Below, in pieces: positions 35,701 through 44,349 of a stretch of 64,000 nucleotides of DNA (positions are counted from its first letter, which is position 1; every line of letters starts with the position of its first letter). This stretch comes from Bacillota bacterium. GTDB taxonomy: Bacteria > Bacillota > Bacilli > Desulfuribacillales > Desulfuribacillaceae. A program made the position numbers and the translations under genes. The stretch spans positions 1 through 64,000 of the forward strand of contig JAEWFW010000061.1 of assembly GCA_023388635.1 (NCBI GenBank), written 5' to 3'. Below the pieces are notes generated by a model. That model was not told where the DNA came from and ran no database searches. It was given only the letters and a program-made list of their open reading frames with translations.

Positions 35701-36342
35701 TTCCAAAACTTCCAATCGCTTGGTCACTTTATTTTTGCGTTGTCCATGTGCCGTTTTCAATTCTTCCTTCAATTGCTCGCATTCTTTCTCAATATCAATG
35801 TCTTGTAAAAGTTTCTTAATCGCTTCGGCTCCCATAGAGGCTTTGAAGCTCTCACCGTACTTTTCACGATAATTGCGAAACTCTTTTTCTGAAAGCAACT
35901 GCTTTTTGTCCAAAGTCGTCTCGCCAGGATCAGTCACTACGTATGCCGCAAAATAAATGATTTCTTCAAGGGCACGCGGTGACATATCCAATACGAGACC
36001 CATTCTGCTAGGAATGCCCTTAAAGTACCAAATGTGCGATACCGGAGCGGCAAGCTCTATATGACCCATTCGCTCTCTGCGCACTTTTGCTTTTGTTACC
36101 TCAACTCCGCAGCGGTCACAAACGACGCCTTTATAGCGGACACGTTTATATTTCCCACAATGGCATTCCCAGTCACGCGTCGGACCAAAAATTTTCTCAC
36201 AGAACAATCCTTCTTTTTCCGGCTTCAATGTACGATAATTAATCGTCTCCGGTTTTTTCACCTCTCCAAAAGACCACGAGCGAATTTTATTCGGTGAAGC
36301 CAAACCAATTTTCATACATTCAAAGTTATTGACATCCAACAA
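32758..36342 (-). CDS. rpoC: DNA-directed RNA polymerase subunit beta'
   Basis: 1194 residues from a TTG start that yields the B. subtilis-like [16 protein letters not shown]. The zinc-binding N-terminus is [20 protein letters not shown]; the catalytic magnesium loop is [14 protein letters not shown]; the trigger-loop region includes [20 protein letters not shown]. It follows rpoB after 32 nt. No classical terminator follows; instead a hairpin element begins within about 15 nt of its stop. Confidence 0.98.
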   Translation of the reverse strand: [1194 protein letters not shown]

Positions 36343-36374
36343 GGGTCATTCCCCCTATGCAATTCTATTTTCGA

Positions 36375-39300
36375 TTAGTCTTCACGGACAATTTCTAAGT
36401 TTAAGCTCAGCTTCTCAGATGATTCATCTTCTTCGTCATCCGATTCACGCATGACAATTTCTTCTTCATCCTCGGAAAGGATTTTCACATCCATTCCAAG
36501 GCTCTGCAATTCTTTGATGAGAACTTTGAAAGATTCAGGAACTCCCGGTTCCGGTACATTCTCACCTTTGACGATTGCTTCATACGTCTTGACACGACCA
36601 ATGACATCATCCGACTTGACAGTCAATATTTCTTGAAGTGTAAAGGATGCTCCATATGCCTCAAGTGCCCATACTTCCATCTCTCCAAAACGTTGACCAC
36701 CGAATTGTGCTTTACCGCCCAATGGCTGCTGCGTCACTAACGAGTATGGACCGGTTGAGCGCGCGTGGATTTTATCGTCAACCATGTGCGCCAATTTCAG
36801 CATGTACATGCATCCAACTGTGACGCGATTTTCAAATTTTTCACCTGTTCGGCCGTCATAGAGTTCCGTTTTACCGTCTCTCGATAATCCAGCCTCTTCC
36901 AATGCGTCAAACACGTCATTCTCATTGGCTCCATCGAATACCGGAGTCGCCATATACAAGCCGAGGCTTCTCGCAGCCATACCTAAGTGTGTCTCCAATA
37001 CCTGACCGATGTTCATCCGCGAAGGTACGCCCAGCGGATTTAGCACGATCTGTACCGGTGTGCCATCTGGAAGAAACGGCATATCTTCTTCCGGCATAAT
37101 TCTCGCGATAACCCCTTTATTACCGTGTCGTCCCGCCATTTTATCACCGACAGAGATTTTACGCTTCTGTGCAATGTATACACGTACAAGCTGGTTCACT
37201 CCCGGTGGAAGTTCATCGCCATTTTCTCTAGTGAAAATCTTCACATCGACGATAATTCCTTCTTCCCCATGCGGTACACGTAACGACGTATCTCTGACTT
37301 CACGTGCCTTTTCACCGAAGATTGCATGCAGCAACCTTTCTTCCGCCGTCAATTCGGTTACACCCTTTGGTGTTACTTTTCCGACGAGGATATCGCCCGG
37401 TTTGATTTCGGCTCCGATTCGGATGATTCCATCTTCATCGAGATTCTTCAACGCATCTTCTCCGACATTCGGTATATCCCGTGTAATTTCTTCCGGACCG
37501 AGCTTCGTGTCGCGCGCTTCGGATTCATATTCTTCTATATGGATCGATGTGTAAACATCTTCTTTTACTAGTTTTTCCGATAATAGAATGGCATCCTCGT
37601 AGTTGTAACCTTCCCATGTCATAAAGGCTACCAAAACGTTTCTTCCAAGAGCTAATTCGCCTTGTTCTGTGGCCGGACCATCGGCGATGATATCTCCCGC
37701 CTTGACATGATCGCCCAACTTGCAAATCGGTCTTTGATTAATACATGTCCCTTGATTCGATCTGACAAATTTCTGCAGTTTATACGTATCAAGGTCTCCT
37801 CGCACTACTTGACCGTCGATTTCTTTGATTCTTCTGACTTTTATGAGATTCGCCGAGACGTATTCTACAATCCCGTCATATTTACTCGTTGAAACGACAC
37901 CGGAGTCTTTCGCCGCTTTATGCTCCATACCGGTTCCGACTAACGGTGCATCTGTGACAAGTAACGGCACTGCCTGACGTTGCATGTTAGAACCCATCAA
38001 TGCGCGGTTCGCGTCATCATTCTCCAAGAACGGAATCAACGCTGTCGCCACTGATACGACTTGTTTTGGCGATACGTCCATATAATCAATTTTTTCTCTG
38101 GCAACAGGCTGTATCTCATCTCTGTAACGGCAAACAACTTGTTCAGAAACAAAATATCCTTCTTCGCTAAGTTCGGCATTCGCCTGGGCAACGACAAAAT
38201 TATCTTCTTCATCAGCTGTCAGATAATCTATTTTTTCCGTCACAAGATTCGTATCCTGATCTACTTTTCTGTACGGAGTTTCGATAAATCCATACTCATT
38301 AATCCGTGCAAATGTCGACAATGAGTTGATCAGACCGATATTCGGACCTTCCGGCGTTTCAATCGGACACATTCTACCATAATGTGAATGGTGGACGTCA
38401 CGAACTTCGAAACCAGCACGTTCTCTTGTGAGACCGCCGGGTCCTAATGCTGACAAACGTCGTTTGTGTGTCAATTCTGCCAAAGGATTCGTCTGGTCCA
38501 TAAATTGTGACAACTGGCTGCTGCCAAAGAATTCTTTGATTGATGCAATCACCGGTCGAATATTAATTAACGCTTGCGGCGTGATCGCATTGACGTCCTG
38601 AATCGACATGCGCTCTCTTACGACACGCTCCATCCGTGATAAACCGATGCGGAACTGGTTTTGCAATAATTCCCCGACGGTGCGCAATCTGCGGTTACCC
38701 AAATGATCGATATCGTCAGGATTTCCGATTCCTTCTAACAGATTAATGAAATAGTTGATAGACGCTATAATATCAGCACCGGTGATATTTTTAACTCTTT
38801 TGTCAATATCGCCGTTGCTCAATACCTGAATGATTCCCCCGTCTTCATTCGGTGAGAAAATCTTCAGCGCGTGCAAACGTATTTCTTCGTCTTCAAGCAC
38901 TCCATGTTGCGGAGTGACCACCGTCTCTAAGATGCCTTGCTCTATTTGATTTATTAATTTGTTTAAAAGTCTGCGGTCAATCATGCTGCCGGCTTCTGCA
39001 ATAATTTCACCAGTCGTTCTGTCAACGATCGTTTCTGCTAGTTTTTGATTCAAAATGCGGTTTTTTATATGCAGCTTCTTGTTCATTTTATATCTTCCGA
39101 CGTTGGCAAGATCATATCTCTTAGGATCCAAGAATCGAGAATATAATAAACTTTTTGCGTTGTCGACTGTTGGCGGTTCGCCAGGACGCAATCTTTCATA
39201 GATTTCAATTAATGCCTTTTCCGTATTGCCGGTGTTGTCTTTTTCTAATGTATTTCTTATATATTGATTTTCGCCAAACAAATTGATAATGTCGTCATCA

Positions 39301-39905
39301 TGACCAAATCCTAACGCACGCAAAAGAACCGTAACCGGCAATTTTCTGGTTCGGTCAATTCGAACGTAGATGATTTCTTTGGCGTCAATTTCCAATTCCA
39401 GCCATGCCCCACGGTTTGGTATTACAGTCGCAGTGTAGGTTTCTTTCCCTGTCTTGTCGTTTTTCAAACTAAAATATACGCTGGGGGAACGGACTAACTG
39501 ACTTACAATTACGCGCTCAGCGCCATTGATAACAAATGTTCCTGTATCAGTCATCAGTGGGAAATCTCCCATGAACACTTCCTGTTCCTTGACTTCACCC
39601 GTTTCTTTGTTAATCAACCTGACTTTCACCCGCATAGGAGCCGCATACGTTGCATCACGCTCTTTGGACTCATCCACAGGGTATTTCGGTTCGCCCAATT
39701 GGTAGTCAATAAACTCCAAAACTAAATTGCCTGTAAAATCTTGAATCGGCGAAATATCCTCAAACATTTCCTTTAAGCCGCTTTCCAAAAATCCGCGATA
39801 CGATGCTTGCTGAATTTCAATGAGGTTCGGTAGTTCTAAAACCTCTCTAATGCTTGCATAGCTTCTTCGTTGACGTTTTCCGTATCTAACCAAGTTGCCC
39901 GTCAA
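36375..39905 (-). CDS. rpoB: DNA-directed RNA polymerase subunit beta
   Basis: 1176 residues from a TTG at 39905, matching the usual Bacilli start TGNLVRYGKRQRRSYA; a GTG three codons earlier is possible. The rifampicin region reads SQLSQFMDQTNPLAELTHKR RLSALGPGGL, all positions typical of sensitive enzymes. The acidic C-terminus (DDEEDESSEKL) is as in other Bacilli. A consensus promoter lies 95 nt upstream. Confidence 0.98.
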   Translation of the reverse strand: MTGNLVRYGKRQRRSYASIREVLELPNLIEIQQASYRGFLESGLKEMFEDISPIQDFTGNLVLEFIDYQLGEPKYPVDESKERDATYAAPMRVKVRLINKETGEVKEQEVFMGDFPLMTDTGTFVINGAERVIVSQLVRSPSVYFSLKNDKTGKETYTATVIPNRGAWLELEIDAKEIIYVRIDRTRKLPVTVLLRALGFGHDDDIINLFGENQYIRNTLEKDNTGNTEKALIEIYERLRPGEPPTVDNAKSLLYSRFLDPKRYDLANVGRYKMNKKLHIKNRILNQKLAETIVDRTTGEIIAEAGSMIDRRLLNKLINQIEQGILETVVTPQHGVLEDEEIRLHALKIFSPNEDGGIIQVLSNGDIDKRVKNITGADIIASINYFINLLEGIGNPDDIDHLGNRRLRTVGELLQNQFRIGLSRMERVVRERMSIQDVNAITPQALINIRPVIASIKEFFGSSQLSQFMDQTNPLAELTHKRRLSALGPGGLTRERAGFEVRDVHHSHYGRMCPIETPEGPNIGLINSLSTFARINEYGFIETPYRKVDQDTNLVTEKIDYLTADEEDNFVVAQANAELSEEGYFVSEQVVCRYRDEIQPVAREKIDYMDVSPKQVVSVATALIPFLENDDANRALMGSNMQRQAVPLLVTDAPLVGTGMEHKAAKDSGVVSTSKYDGIVEYVSANLIKVRRIKEIDGQVVRGDLDTYKLQKFVRSNQGTCINQRPICKLGDHVKAGDIIADGPATEQGELALGRNVLVAFMTWEGYNYEDAILLSEKLVKEDVYTSIHIEEYESEARDTKLGPEEITRDIPNVGEDALKNLDEDGIIRIGAEIKPGDILVGKVTPKGVTELTAEERLLHAIFGEKAREVRDTSLRVPHGEEGIIVDVKIFTRENGDELPPGVNQLVRVYIAQKRKISVGDKMAGRHGNKGVIARIMPEEDMPFLPDGTPVQIVLNPLGVPSRMNIGQVLETHLGMAARSLGLYMATPVFDGANENDVFDALEEAGLSRDGKTELYDGRTGEKFENRVTVGCMYMLKLAHMVDDKIHARSTGPYSLVTQQPLGGKAQFGGQRFGEMEVWALEAYGASFTLQEILTVKSDDVIGRVKTYEAIVKGENVPEPGVPESFKVLIKELQSLGMDVKILSEDEEEIVMRESDDEEDESSEKLSLNLEIVRED

Positions 39906-39999
39906 TGACTTCACCCCTCATGCCCGTTTTCGTGCAAACAAAAATAAAAAATGGATATAACCATTTTTCACATAAAAACAGATACTTATACATTATAAT

Positions 40000-40028
40000 A
40001 TAATAACACAAGCATTTTGCAGTGTCAA
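40000..40028 (-). promoter_or_regulatory. Sigma-A promoter for rpoB-rpoC
   Basis: TTGACA (40023-40028) and TATTAT (40000-40005) on the minus strand are 17 bp apart, within the 141-nt gap between the RsmC-like gene and rpoB. Confidence 0.8.
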
Positions 40029-40046
40029 TGCAATATTTTATATTTG

Positions 40047-40643
40047 TCAACTGCTATATGCCTTAATTATTTGATATCCACTCTTCTTATTGGCGATTTC
40101 GACGGTTTTATACAAGTTCTCTAACTTTTTGACAGCGGATTCAGCTCCGTGCTTTTTGTGAATGACAATCCAAAGGCTACCATGCTCACTCAAGTATCCA
40201 GCCGCATCTTCGAATAACTTATACATTGTCGCTTTGCCCGCTCGGATCGGTGGATTCGTCACAATATGATCAAACGCTTGCCGCGGAATGTCCTGAAAGC
40301 CATCGCTACTATGAAAAGACACATTCGTCAACCGATATTTCTGACTGTTCTTGCGCGCTAAAGACAACGCGCGTTCGTTGATGTCACTCATAACGACATG
40401 CCCTTCTGATAATTCGGAAGCCAACACAACTCCCATGACTCCATACCCGCATCCTAGATCTAAGATGCGATCTCCTTGTGATACCTGTACTGTCTCCAAT
40501 AGTAATCGCGTTCCAAAATCAACACCCGATTTGGAAAAAACACCGACATCGGTGATGAACGCCCATTCTCTTCCTCGCAAACCGGCATGTATCACATCTT
40601 CTTTGGATTTCGTGTCTGTATGTTTGCTATAGTAATGTTCCAT
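40047..40643 (-). CDS. RsmC-like class I SAM-dependent methyltransferase (YbxB-like)
   Basis: About 198 residues. The SAM-binding motif is ILDLGCGYGVMGV, followed by VMSDINERAL, and the catalytic motif is VTNPPIRAG (NPPI), as in 16S rRNA guanine-N2 methyltransferases of the RsmC/RsmD group. It lacks the N-terminal half of E. coli RsmC. In Bacilli the gene regularly lies between rplL and rpoB. The ATG at 40643 is chosen over a TTG two codons upstream. The rRNA target is inferred from family only. Confidence 0.85.
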   Translation of the reverse strand: MEHYYSKHTDTKSKEDVIHAGLRGREWAFITDVGVFSKSGVDFGTRLLLETVQVSQGDRILDLGCGYGVMGVVLASELSEGHVVMSDINERALSLARKNSQKYRLTNVSFHSSDGFQDIPRQAFDHIVTNPPIRAGKATMYKLFEDAAGYLSEHGSLWIVIHKKHGAESAVKKLENLYKTVEIANKKSGYQIIKAYSS

Positions 40644-40672
40644 AAGCAATCCGACTCTTTCCGTAATTTACT

Positions 40673-40797
40673 TTGAAGCAAGTTCTTAATTCAGATTCTG
40701 ATTATGTAAACAAACTTGGCATCCACCAAGTCCTTGGACGTCGGCGAATGCCTTAGTTGCCGTTACTGATAACCAGAGTCAGTTCATTCTGATTATG
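40673..40797 (-). mobile_element. Hairpin-rich intergenic element sharing its end with the rpoC-side element
   Basis: The segment begins with a 22-nt motif (40673-40694) matching 32632-32653 at 21 of 22 positions. It then holds a strong hairpin, GGCATCCACC (40718-40727) with GGCGAATGCC (40743-40752) plus an inner GTCC/GGAC, and a second hairpin, ATAACCAGA (40769-40777) with TCTGATTAT (40788-40796). The sequence ATTCTGATTATG is repeated directly at 40695-40706 and 40786-40797. It sits between the rplL terminator and the RsmC-like gene, and looks like a small non-coding mobile repeat; no transposase is present. Confidence 0.5.
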
Positions 40798-40802
40798 AAA
40801 TA

Positions 40803-40830
40803 AAAACCCTTGCCCATCGACAAGGGTTTT
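40803..40830 (-). terminator. Terminator of rplJ-rplL
   Basis: AAAACCCTTG (40803-40812) and CAAGGGTTTT (40821-40830) form a perfect 10-bp stem, 8 nt past the rplL stop, with a T-rich run on the minus strand. Confidence 0.9.
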
Positions 40831-40837
40831 AAATACA

Positions 40838-41200
40838 TTACTTAATTTCGATATTTGCTCCAGCTTCTTCAAGCTTCGCTTTAATTTGTTCTGCTTCATC
40901 TTTACTAACTTTTTCTTTGATAGCTGCAGGAGCTTCGTCAACCACAGCTTTTGCTTCTTTCAAGCCAAGACCAGTGATCTCACGAACAACTTTGATAACG
41001 TTGATTTTTGATGCGCCAGCATTTGACAAGATAACGTCAAATTCTGTTTGCTCTTCAACAGCAGCCGCAGCAGCTCCACCTACTACAGCAACAGGAGCAG
41101 CAGCAGTTACGCCGAACTCTTCTTCAATTGCCTTTACTAATTCATTTAATTCAAGTACATTCATACCTTTGATCGCTTCGATAATTTGCTCTTTATTCAT
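40838..41200 (-). CDS. rplL: 50S ribosomal protein L7/L12
   Basis: 120 residues from the ATG at 41200 (GGGAGG upstream). It has the N-terminal dimerisation helices, an alanine-rich hinge (AAAPVAVVGGAAAAAVEE) and the C-terminal domain KINVIKVVREITGLGLKEAK that contacts translation factors. It is present in several copies on the ribosomal stalk bound to L10. It follows rplJ after 39 nt. Confidence 0.97.
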   Translation of the reverse strand: MNKEQIIEAIKGMNVLELNELVKAIEEEFGVTAAAPVAVVGGAAAAAVEEQTEFDVILSNAGASKINVIKVVREITGLGLKEAKAVVDEAPAAIKEKVSKDEAEQIKAKLEEAGANIEIK

Positions 41201-41239
41201 TAAAATAACCTCCCGTATTTTCAATTATATTGGTTTGTA

Positions 41240-41743
41240 TTACGCTTCTGGCTGAGCGCCATCATTTTTCTCTGCAACAGCTTTAACTGCCAAGGCAAAA
41301 TTACGCATAGGAGCTTGGAGTACACTGAGGAACATAGAAATAAGACCTTCTCTTGACGGCAAGCTAGCAATCGCTTTAATCTCATCAACTGAAACGATTT
41401 GTCCTTCGATGATTCCGCCTTTGATTTCCAGCGCTTCGTTTTTCTTAGAAAATTCAACTAAAACTTTTGCTGCACTTATAGCATCTTCTTCGCCAAATGC
41501 AATCGCAGTCGGACCAGTCAAAACATTGTCAAGATCAGAATAGCCAGTTTTTCCTGTAGCCAAACGAGCCAATGTATTTTTCAATACTTTAAACTCGACA
41601 TTGCTTTCACGTAATCGTTTACGAAGTTCTGTCGCCTGGGCAACATTCAATCCGCGATAATCTGTGACGATTGTACTTTTGCTGCTTTGCAATTTACTCG
41701 CTATCATCTCAACAACTTGCTCTTTTTCTTCACGAATGCCCAT
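41240..41743 (-). CDS. rplJ: 50S ribosomal protein L10
   Basis: 167 residues from the ATG at 41743, with AGGAGGTG 5 nt upstream: GIREEKEQVVEMIASKLQSS, TDYRGLNVAQATELR, and a C-terminal helix that anchors L7/L12 dimers. The longer ORF to 41845 runs through the attenuator hairpin and is not coding. L10 probably represses its own operon through the leader just upstream. Confidence 0.97.
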   Translation of the reverse strand: MGIREEKEQVVEMIASKLQSSKSTIVTDYRGLNVAQATELRKRLRESNVEFKVLKNTLARLATGKTGYSDLDNVLTGPTAIAFGEEDAISAAKVLVEFSKKNEALEIKGGIIEGQIVSVDEIKAIASLPSREGLISMFLSVLQAPMRNFALAVKAVAEKNDGAQPEA

Positions 41744-41783
41744 TATCACACCTCCTGTTGGTTTATCAAATTTCAGTAGAGTA

Positions 41784-41935
41784 TAAAAAAAGCCTTCGCA
41801 GACACGAAGGCTTTGCATTCCGATATAATAAACTATTGTCACCAATAGGTTTAGTCAAATCGCTTATGCTTCACACCTCGGCAGGACTACTTTACATCCG
41901 ACGGATAACCTGCTGTCTACGGCTATTTCATTCTC
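41784..41935 (-). promoter_or_regulatory. L10-type ribosomal protein leader with attenuator
   Basis: The minus-strand leader contains CCGTAGACAGCAGGT and CCTGCCGAGGT, the paired conserved segments of the L10 leader of Bacilli, followed by an intrinsic terminator (arms 41790-41798 and 41805-41813, then seven T) before rplJ. Binding of L10(L12)4 to this RNA is known to lower rplJL expression in B. subtilis; the same is expected here. Confidence 0.88.
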
Positions 41936-41948
41936 ATGAACATTTGAA

Positions 41949-41977
41949 AATATATCATAACCCACATCGTATGTCAA
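41949..41977 (-). promoter_or_regulatory. Sigma-A promoter for rplJ-rplL
   Basis: TTGACA (41972-41977) and TATATT (41949-41954) on the minus strand are 17 bp apart, placed right before the L10 leader and after rplA. Confidence 0.85.
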
Positions 41978-42016
41978 CATGTAACTAACATGATCGATAC
42001 GGGAACTGTCAATCAT

Positions 42017-42706
42017 TTATATCTTTTGCAAGTTGACACGAACTCCAGGTCCCATTGTCGTAGACAATGTTACATTGCGGATGTATTGCCCTTTTGCTGC
42101 AGCTGGTTTTACACGCTTCAACGTATCAATAACGGCAAATATGTTTTCCACTAGTTTTGTGTCATCGAAAGAAACTTTTCCTACAGGAGCATGAATATTA
42201 CCGGCTTTGTCAACGCGGTATTCAATCTTACCTGCTTTAATTTCTTTGACGGCTCTGTCTACATCAAATGTGACAGTTCCTGTTTTCGGGTTAGGCATTA
42301 AACCTTTAGGTCCCAATACGCGACCTAATTTACCCACGTTAGCCATCATATCTGGTGTCGCTACAATAACATCAAAGTCAAACCATCCACCTTGAATCTT
42401 AGCAATCATGTCATCATCGCCAACATAGTCAGCGCCGGCAGCTTCTGCTTCCTTCGCTTTCTCGCCTTTTGCAAATACTAACACTTTTTGCGTTTTACCA
42501 GTTCCATGCGGCAACACAAGTGCACCGCGAAGCTGCTGGTCAGCTTTTTTCGGGTCAACGCCCAAACGGACAGCGACCTCAACGGTAGCATCGAACTTCG
42601 TTACAGTTGTCTTCTTTGCTAAAGCAACTGCTTCTTCTGGATCGTATGCATTTTCTTTATTGATAAGCTTTGCAGCTTCTAAATACTTTTTTCCGTGTTT
42701 AGCCAT
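42017..42706 (-). CDS. rplA: 50S ribosomal protein L1
   Basis: 229 residues. It begins AKHGKKYLEAAKLINKENAY and has LGRVLGPKGLMPNPKTGTV and the terminal NVTLSTTMGPGVRVNLQK. L1 forms the mobile stalk by the E site. It follows rplK after 83 nt in the nusG-rplK-rplA group. Confidence 0.97.
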   Translation of the reverse strand: MAKHGKKYLEAAKLINKENAYDPEEAVALAKKTTVTKFDATVEVAVRLGVDPKKADQQLRGALVLPHGTGKTQKVLVFAKGEKAKEAEAAGADYVGDDDMIAKIQGGWFDFDVIVATPDMMANVGKLGRVLGPKGLMPNPKTGTVTFDVDRAVKEIKAGKIEYRVDKAGNIHAPVGKVSFDDTKLVENIFAVIDTLKRVKPAAAKGQYIRNVTLSTTMGPGVRVNLQKI

Positions 42707-42789
42707 TACTTCTTCCTCCTTCGTGGTTATAGCGGTCAGTACCTCCCACTAAATTAAGATGATTAATTACATCATCTTCTGCAAGTGCA

Positions 42790-43215
42790 TTACCCTTCAA
42801 TCGTAATACCCATGCTACGAGCAGTGCCTTCAACCATACGCATTGCTGCTTCTACGTCAGCTGCATTTAGATCTTCCATTTTCAGCTCTGCTATTTCGCG
42901 CACTTTATCGCGCTTAAGAGTCGCTACTTTTTTCTTGTTCGGTTCACCAGAACCCGACTCAATACCGGCTGCTTTTTTCAACAGAACGGCAGCAGGTGGT
43001 GTTTTTGTAATAAATGTAAACGAACGGTCTTCATACACTGTAATAACAACAGGAATAATTAGACCTGCTTGATCAGCCGTTTTTGCATTAAATTCTTTAC
43101 AAAAACCCATAATATTAACTCCTGCTTGACCCAATGCCGGTCCAACTGGTGGAGCCGGATTAGCCTTGCCGGCAGGAATTTGCAATTTCACTAATTTTAT
43201 CACTTTCTTTGCCAA
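42790..43215 (-). CDS. rplK: 50S ribosomal protein L11
   Basis: 141 residues from a TTG at 43215 with AAGGAGGTG 7 nt upstream, giving the family start AKKVIKLVKLQIPAGKANPA. The proline-rich N-terminal region and the C-terminal KMEDLNAADVEAAMRMVEGT are normal. L11 binds the GTPase centre and is needed for stringent-response sensing by Rel. The longer ORF to 43236 lacks a ribosome-binding site. Confidence 0.96.
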   Translation of the reverse strand: MAKKVIKLVKLQIPAGKANPAPPVGPALGQAGVNIMGFCKEFNAKTADQAGLIIPVVITVYEDRSFTFITKTPPAAVLLKKAAGIESGSGEPNKKKVATLKRDKVREIAELKMEDLNAADVEAAMRMVEGTARSMGITIEG

Positions 43216-43283
43216 TGTCGTACACCTCCTTGTCACAATATGTGGTCATGCGGGCGAACCCTCCCACTAAAAACAGAAACCTA

Positions 43284-43817
43284 TTATATTTTCTCCACTT
43301 GAGTATAATCCAACTCAACTGGGGTTTCTCTGCCAAACATTGAAACTAATACTTTCAATTTTGCCTTTTCCTGATTGATCTCCTCAACACTACCGACAAA
43401 GTCGGCAAATGGTCCGTCAGTGACACGAACATTCTCTTTTAAAGAGAAATTAATTGTCACCCTCGCCACTTCCACACCCATTTTCTTAAGGAGTTTTTTG
43501 ATTTCTTCCGATTGGAGAGGGGTTGGCTTAGAACCTGATCCCGAAGAGCCAACAAAGCCGGTGACACCAGGAGTATTGCGGACAACATACCACGAATCGT
43601 CTGTCATGACCATTTCCACTAAGACATAGCCCGGGAAGACTTTCTTCATGACAATCTTCTTTTTCCCATTTTTCGTTTCTGTCGTCTCTTCCATAGGCAC
43701 AAGGACACGATAGATTTTATCAGCCATATTCATGGATTCTACACGTTTCTCCAAATTGGCCTTCACTTTATTTTCATACCCTGAATAAGTATGAACGACA
43801 TACCAGTTCTTCTCCAT
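43284..43817 (-). CDS. nusG: Transcription termination/antitermination protein NusG
   Basis: 177 residues. The NGN domain starts WYVVHTYSGYENKVKANLEK and has VFPGYVLVEM; the KOW domain has VRVTDGPFADFVGSVEEI near residue 130. NusG rides on RNA polymerase and couples it to the ribosome; in Bacilli it also promotes pausing. It follows secE after 34 nt. Confidence 0.97.
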   Translation of the reverse strand: MEKNWYVVHTYSGYENKVKANLEKRVESMNMADKIYRVLVPMEETTETKNGKKKIVMKKVFPGYVLVEMVMTDDSWYVVRNTPGVTGFVGSSGSGSKPTPLQSEEIKKLLKKMGVEVARVTINFSLKENVRVTDGPFADFVGSVEEINQEKAKLKVLVSMFGRETPVELDYTQVEKI

Positions 43818-43851
43818 GATTTTGGTAAATTACCCTCCCAACGAAATGAAC

Positions 43852-44061
43852 CTAAAAGAACAAGTCCAATACATTTTTAAGTATTAGATCAAATGCATAG
43901 AAATACAGTGTAATCGCAGCAACTACACCAAGCACTACCACTGTATATCCTTTTAGTTCCTTACGATTTGGCCAACGAACTTTTTTCAGTTCATGCCATA
44001 CATCGACAACAAATTTCTTGGCGCCACCTAAGCCGCCTTTAAATTTCTCTGCCAACGACAT
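43852..44061 (-). CDS. secE: Protein translocase subunit SecE
   Basis: 69 residues, the short single-helix form. The amphipathic part carries VDVWHELKKVRWPNRKEL, followed by one membrane segment VVVLGVVAAITLYFYAFDLI. It clamps SecY (16774-18066). It lies between rpmG and nusG, the usual place. Confidence 0.96.
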   Translation of the reverse strand: MSLAEKFKGGLGGAKKFVVDVWHELKKVRWPNRKELKGYTVVVLGVVAAITLYFYAFDLILKNVLDLFF

Positions 44062-44101
44062 CTGAACACCTTCCTTTCACACGTTACTAAATAAAAAGGC
44101 A

Positions 44102-44251
44102 TTAACGAGTTTCTTTATGTGATGTGTGTGTGTTGCAATGTGGGCAAAACTTTTTAAACTCGATACGATCCGGGTTGTTCTTCTTGTTCTTCTTCGTTGT
44201 ATAATTACGTCTTTTGCAATCTGCACAAGCCATAGTGACAATAACGCGCAT
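44102..44251 (-). CDS. rpmG: 50S ribosomal protein L33
   Basis: 49 residues: MRVIVTMACADCKRRNYTTK, then KNPD-type middle and KFCPHCNTHTSHKETR. The two CxxC pairs mark the zinc-binding (C+) form. GGAGG lies 8 nt before the ATG. It is the first gene of the rpmG-secE-nusG-rplK-rplA unit. Confidence 0.96.
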   Translation of the reverse strand: MRVIVTMACADCKRRNYTTKKNKKNNPDRIEFKKFCPHCNTHTSHKETR

Positions 44252-44320
44252 TCTGTACACCTCCTAAAACGAGAGATATCTATGTCGCAAGAATCCTAAT
44301 TTCTCACGGTTACCTAAAGT

Positions 44321-44349
44321 AATTTATCATAATTCGCAACTGATGTCAA
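44321..44349 (-). promoter_or_regulatory. Sigma-A promoter for rpmG-secE-nusG-rplK-rplA
   Basis: TTGACA (44344-44349) and TAAATT (44321-44326) on the minus strand are 17 bp apart, about 70 nt before rpmG. The rest of the 284-nt gap to sigH holds only the sigH terminator. Confidence 0.85.

Noticed and set aside
36451..37571. Several long plus-strand ORFs antisense to rpoB
   Set aside because: These are shadow frames of a conserved coding sequence; none has a plausible start region or a recognisable product.
41744..41845. N-terminal extension of rplJ to 201 residues
   Set aside because: The extra codons include the attenuator hairpin and T-run of the L10 leader; the family-standard start with a good ribosome-binding site is at 41743.
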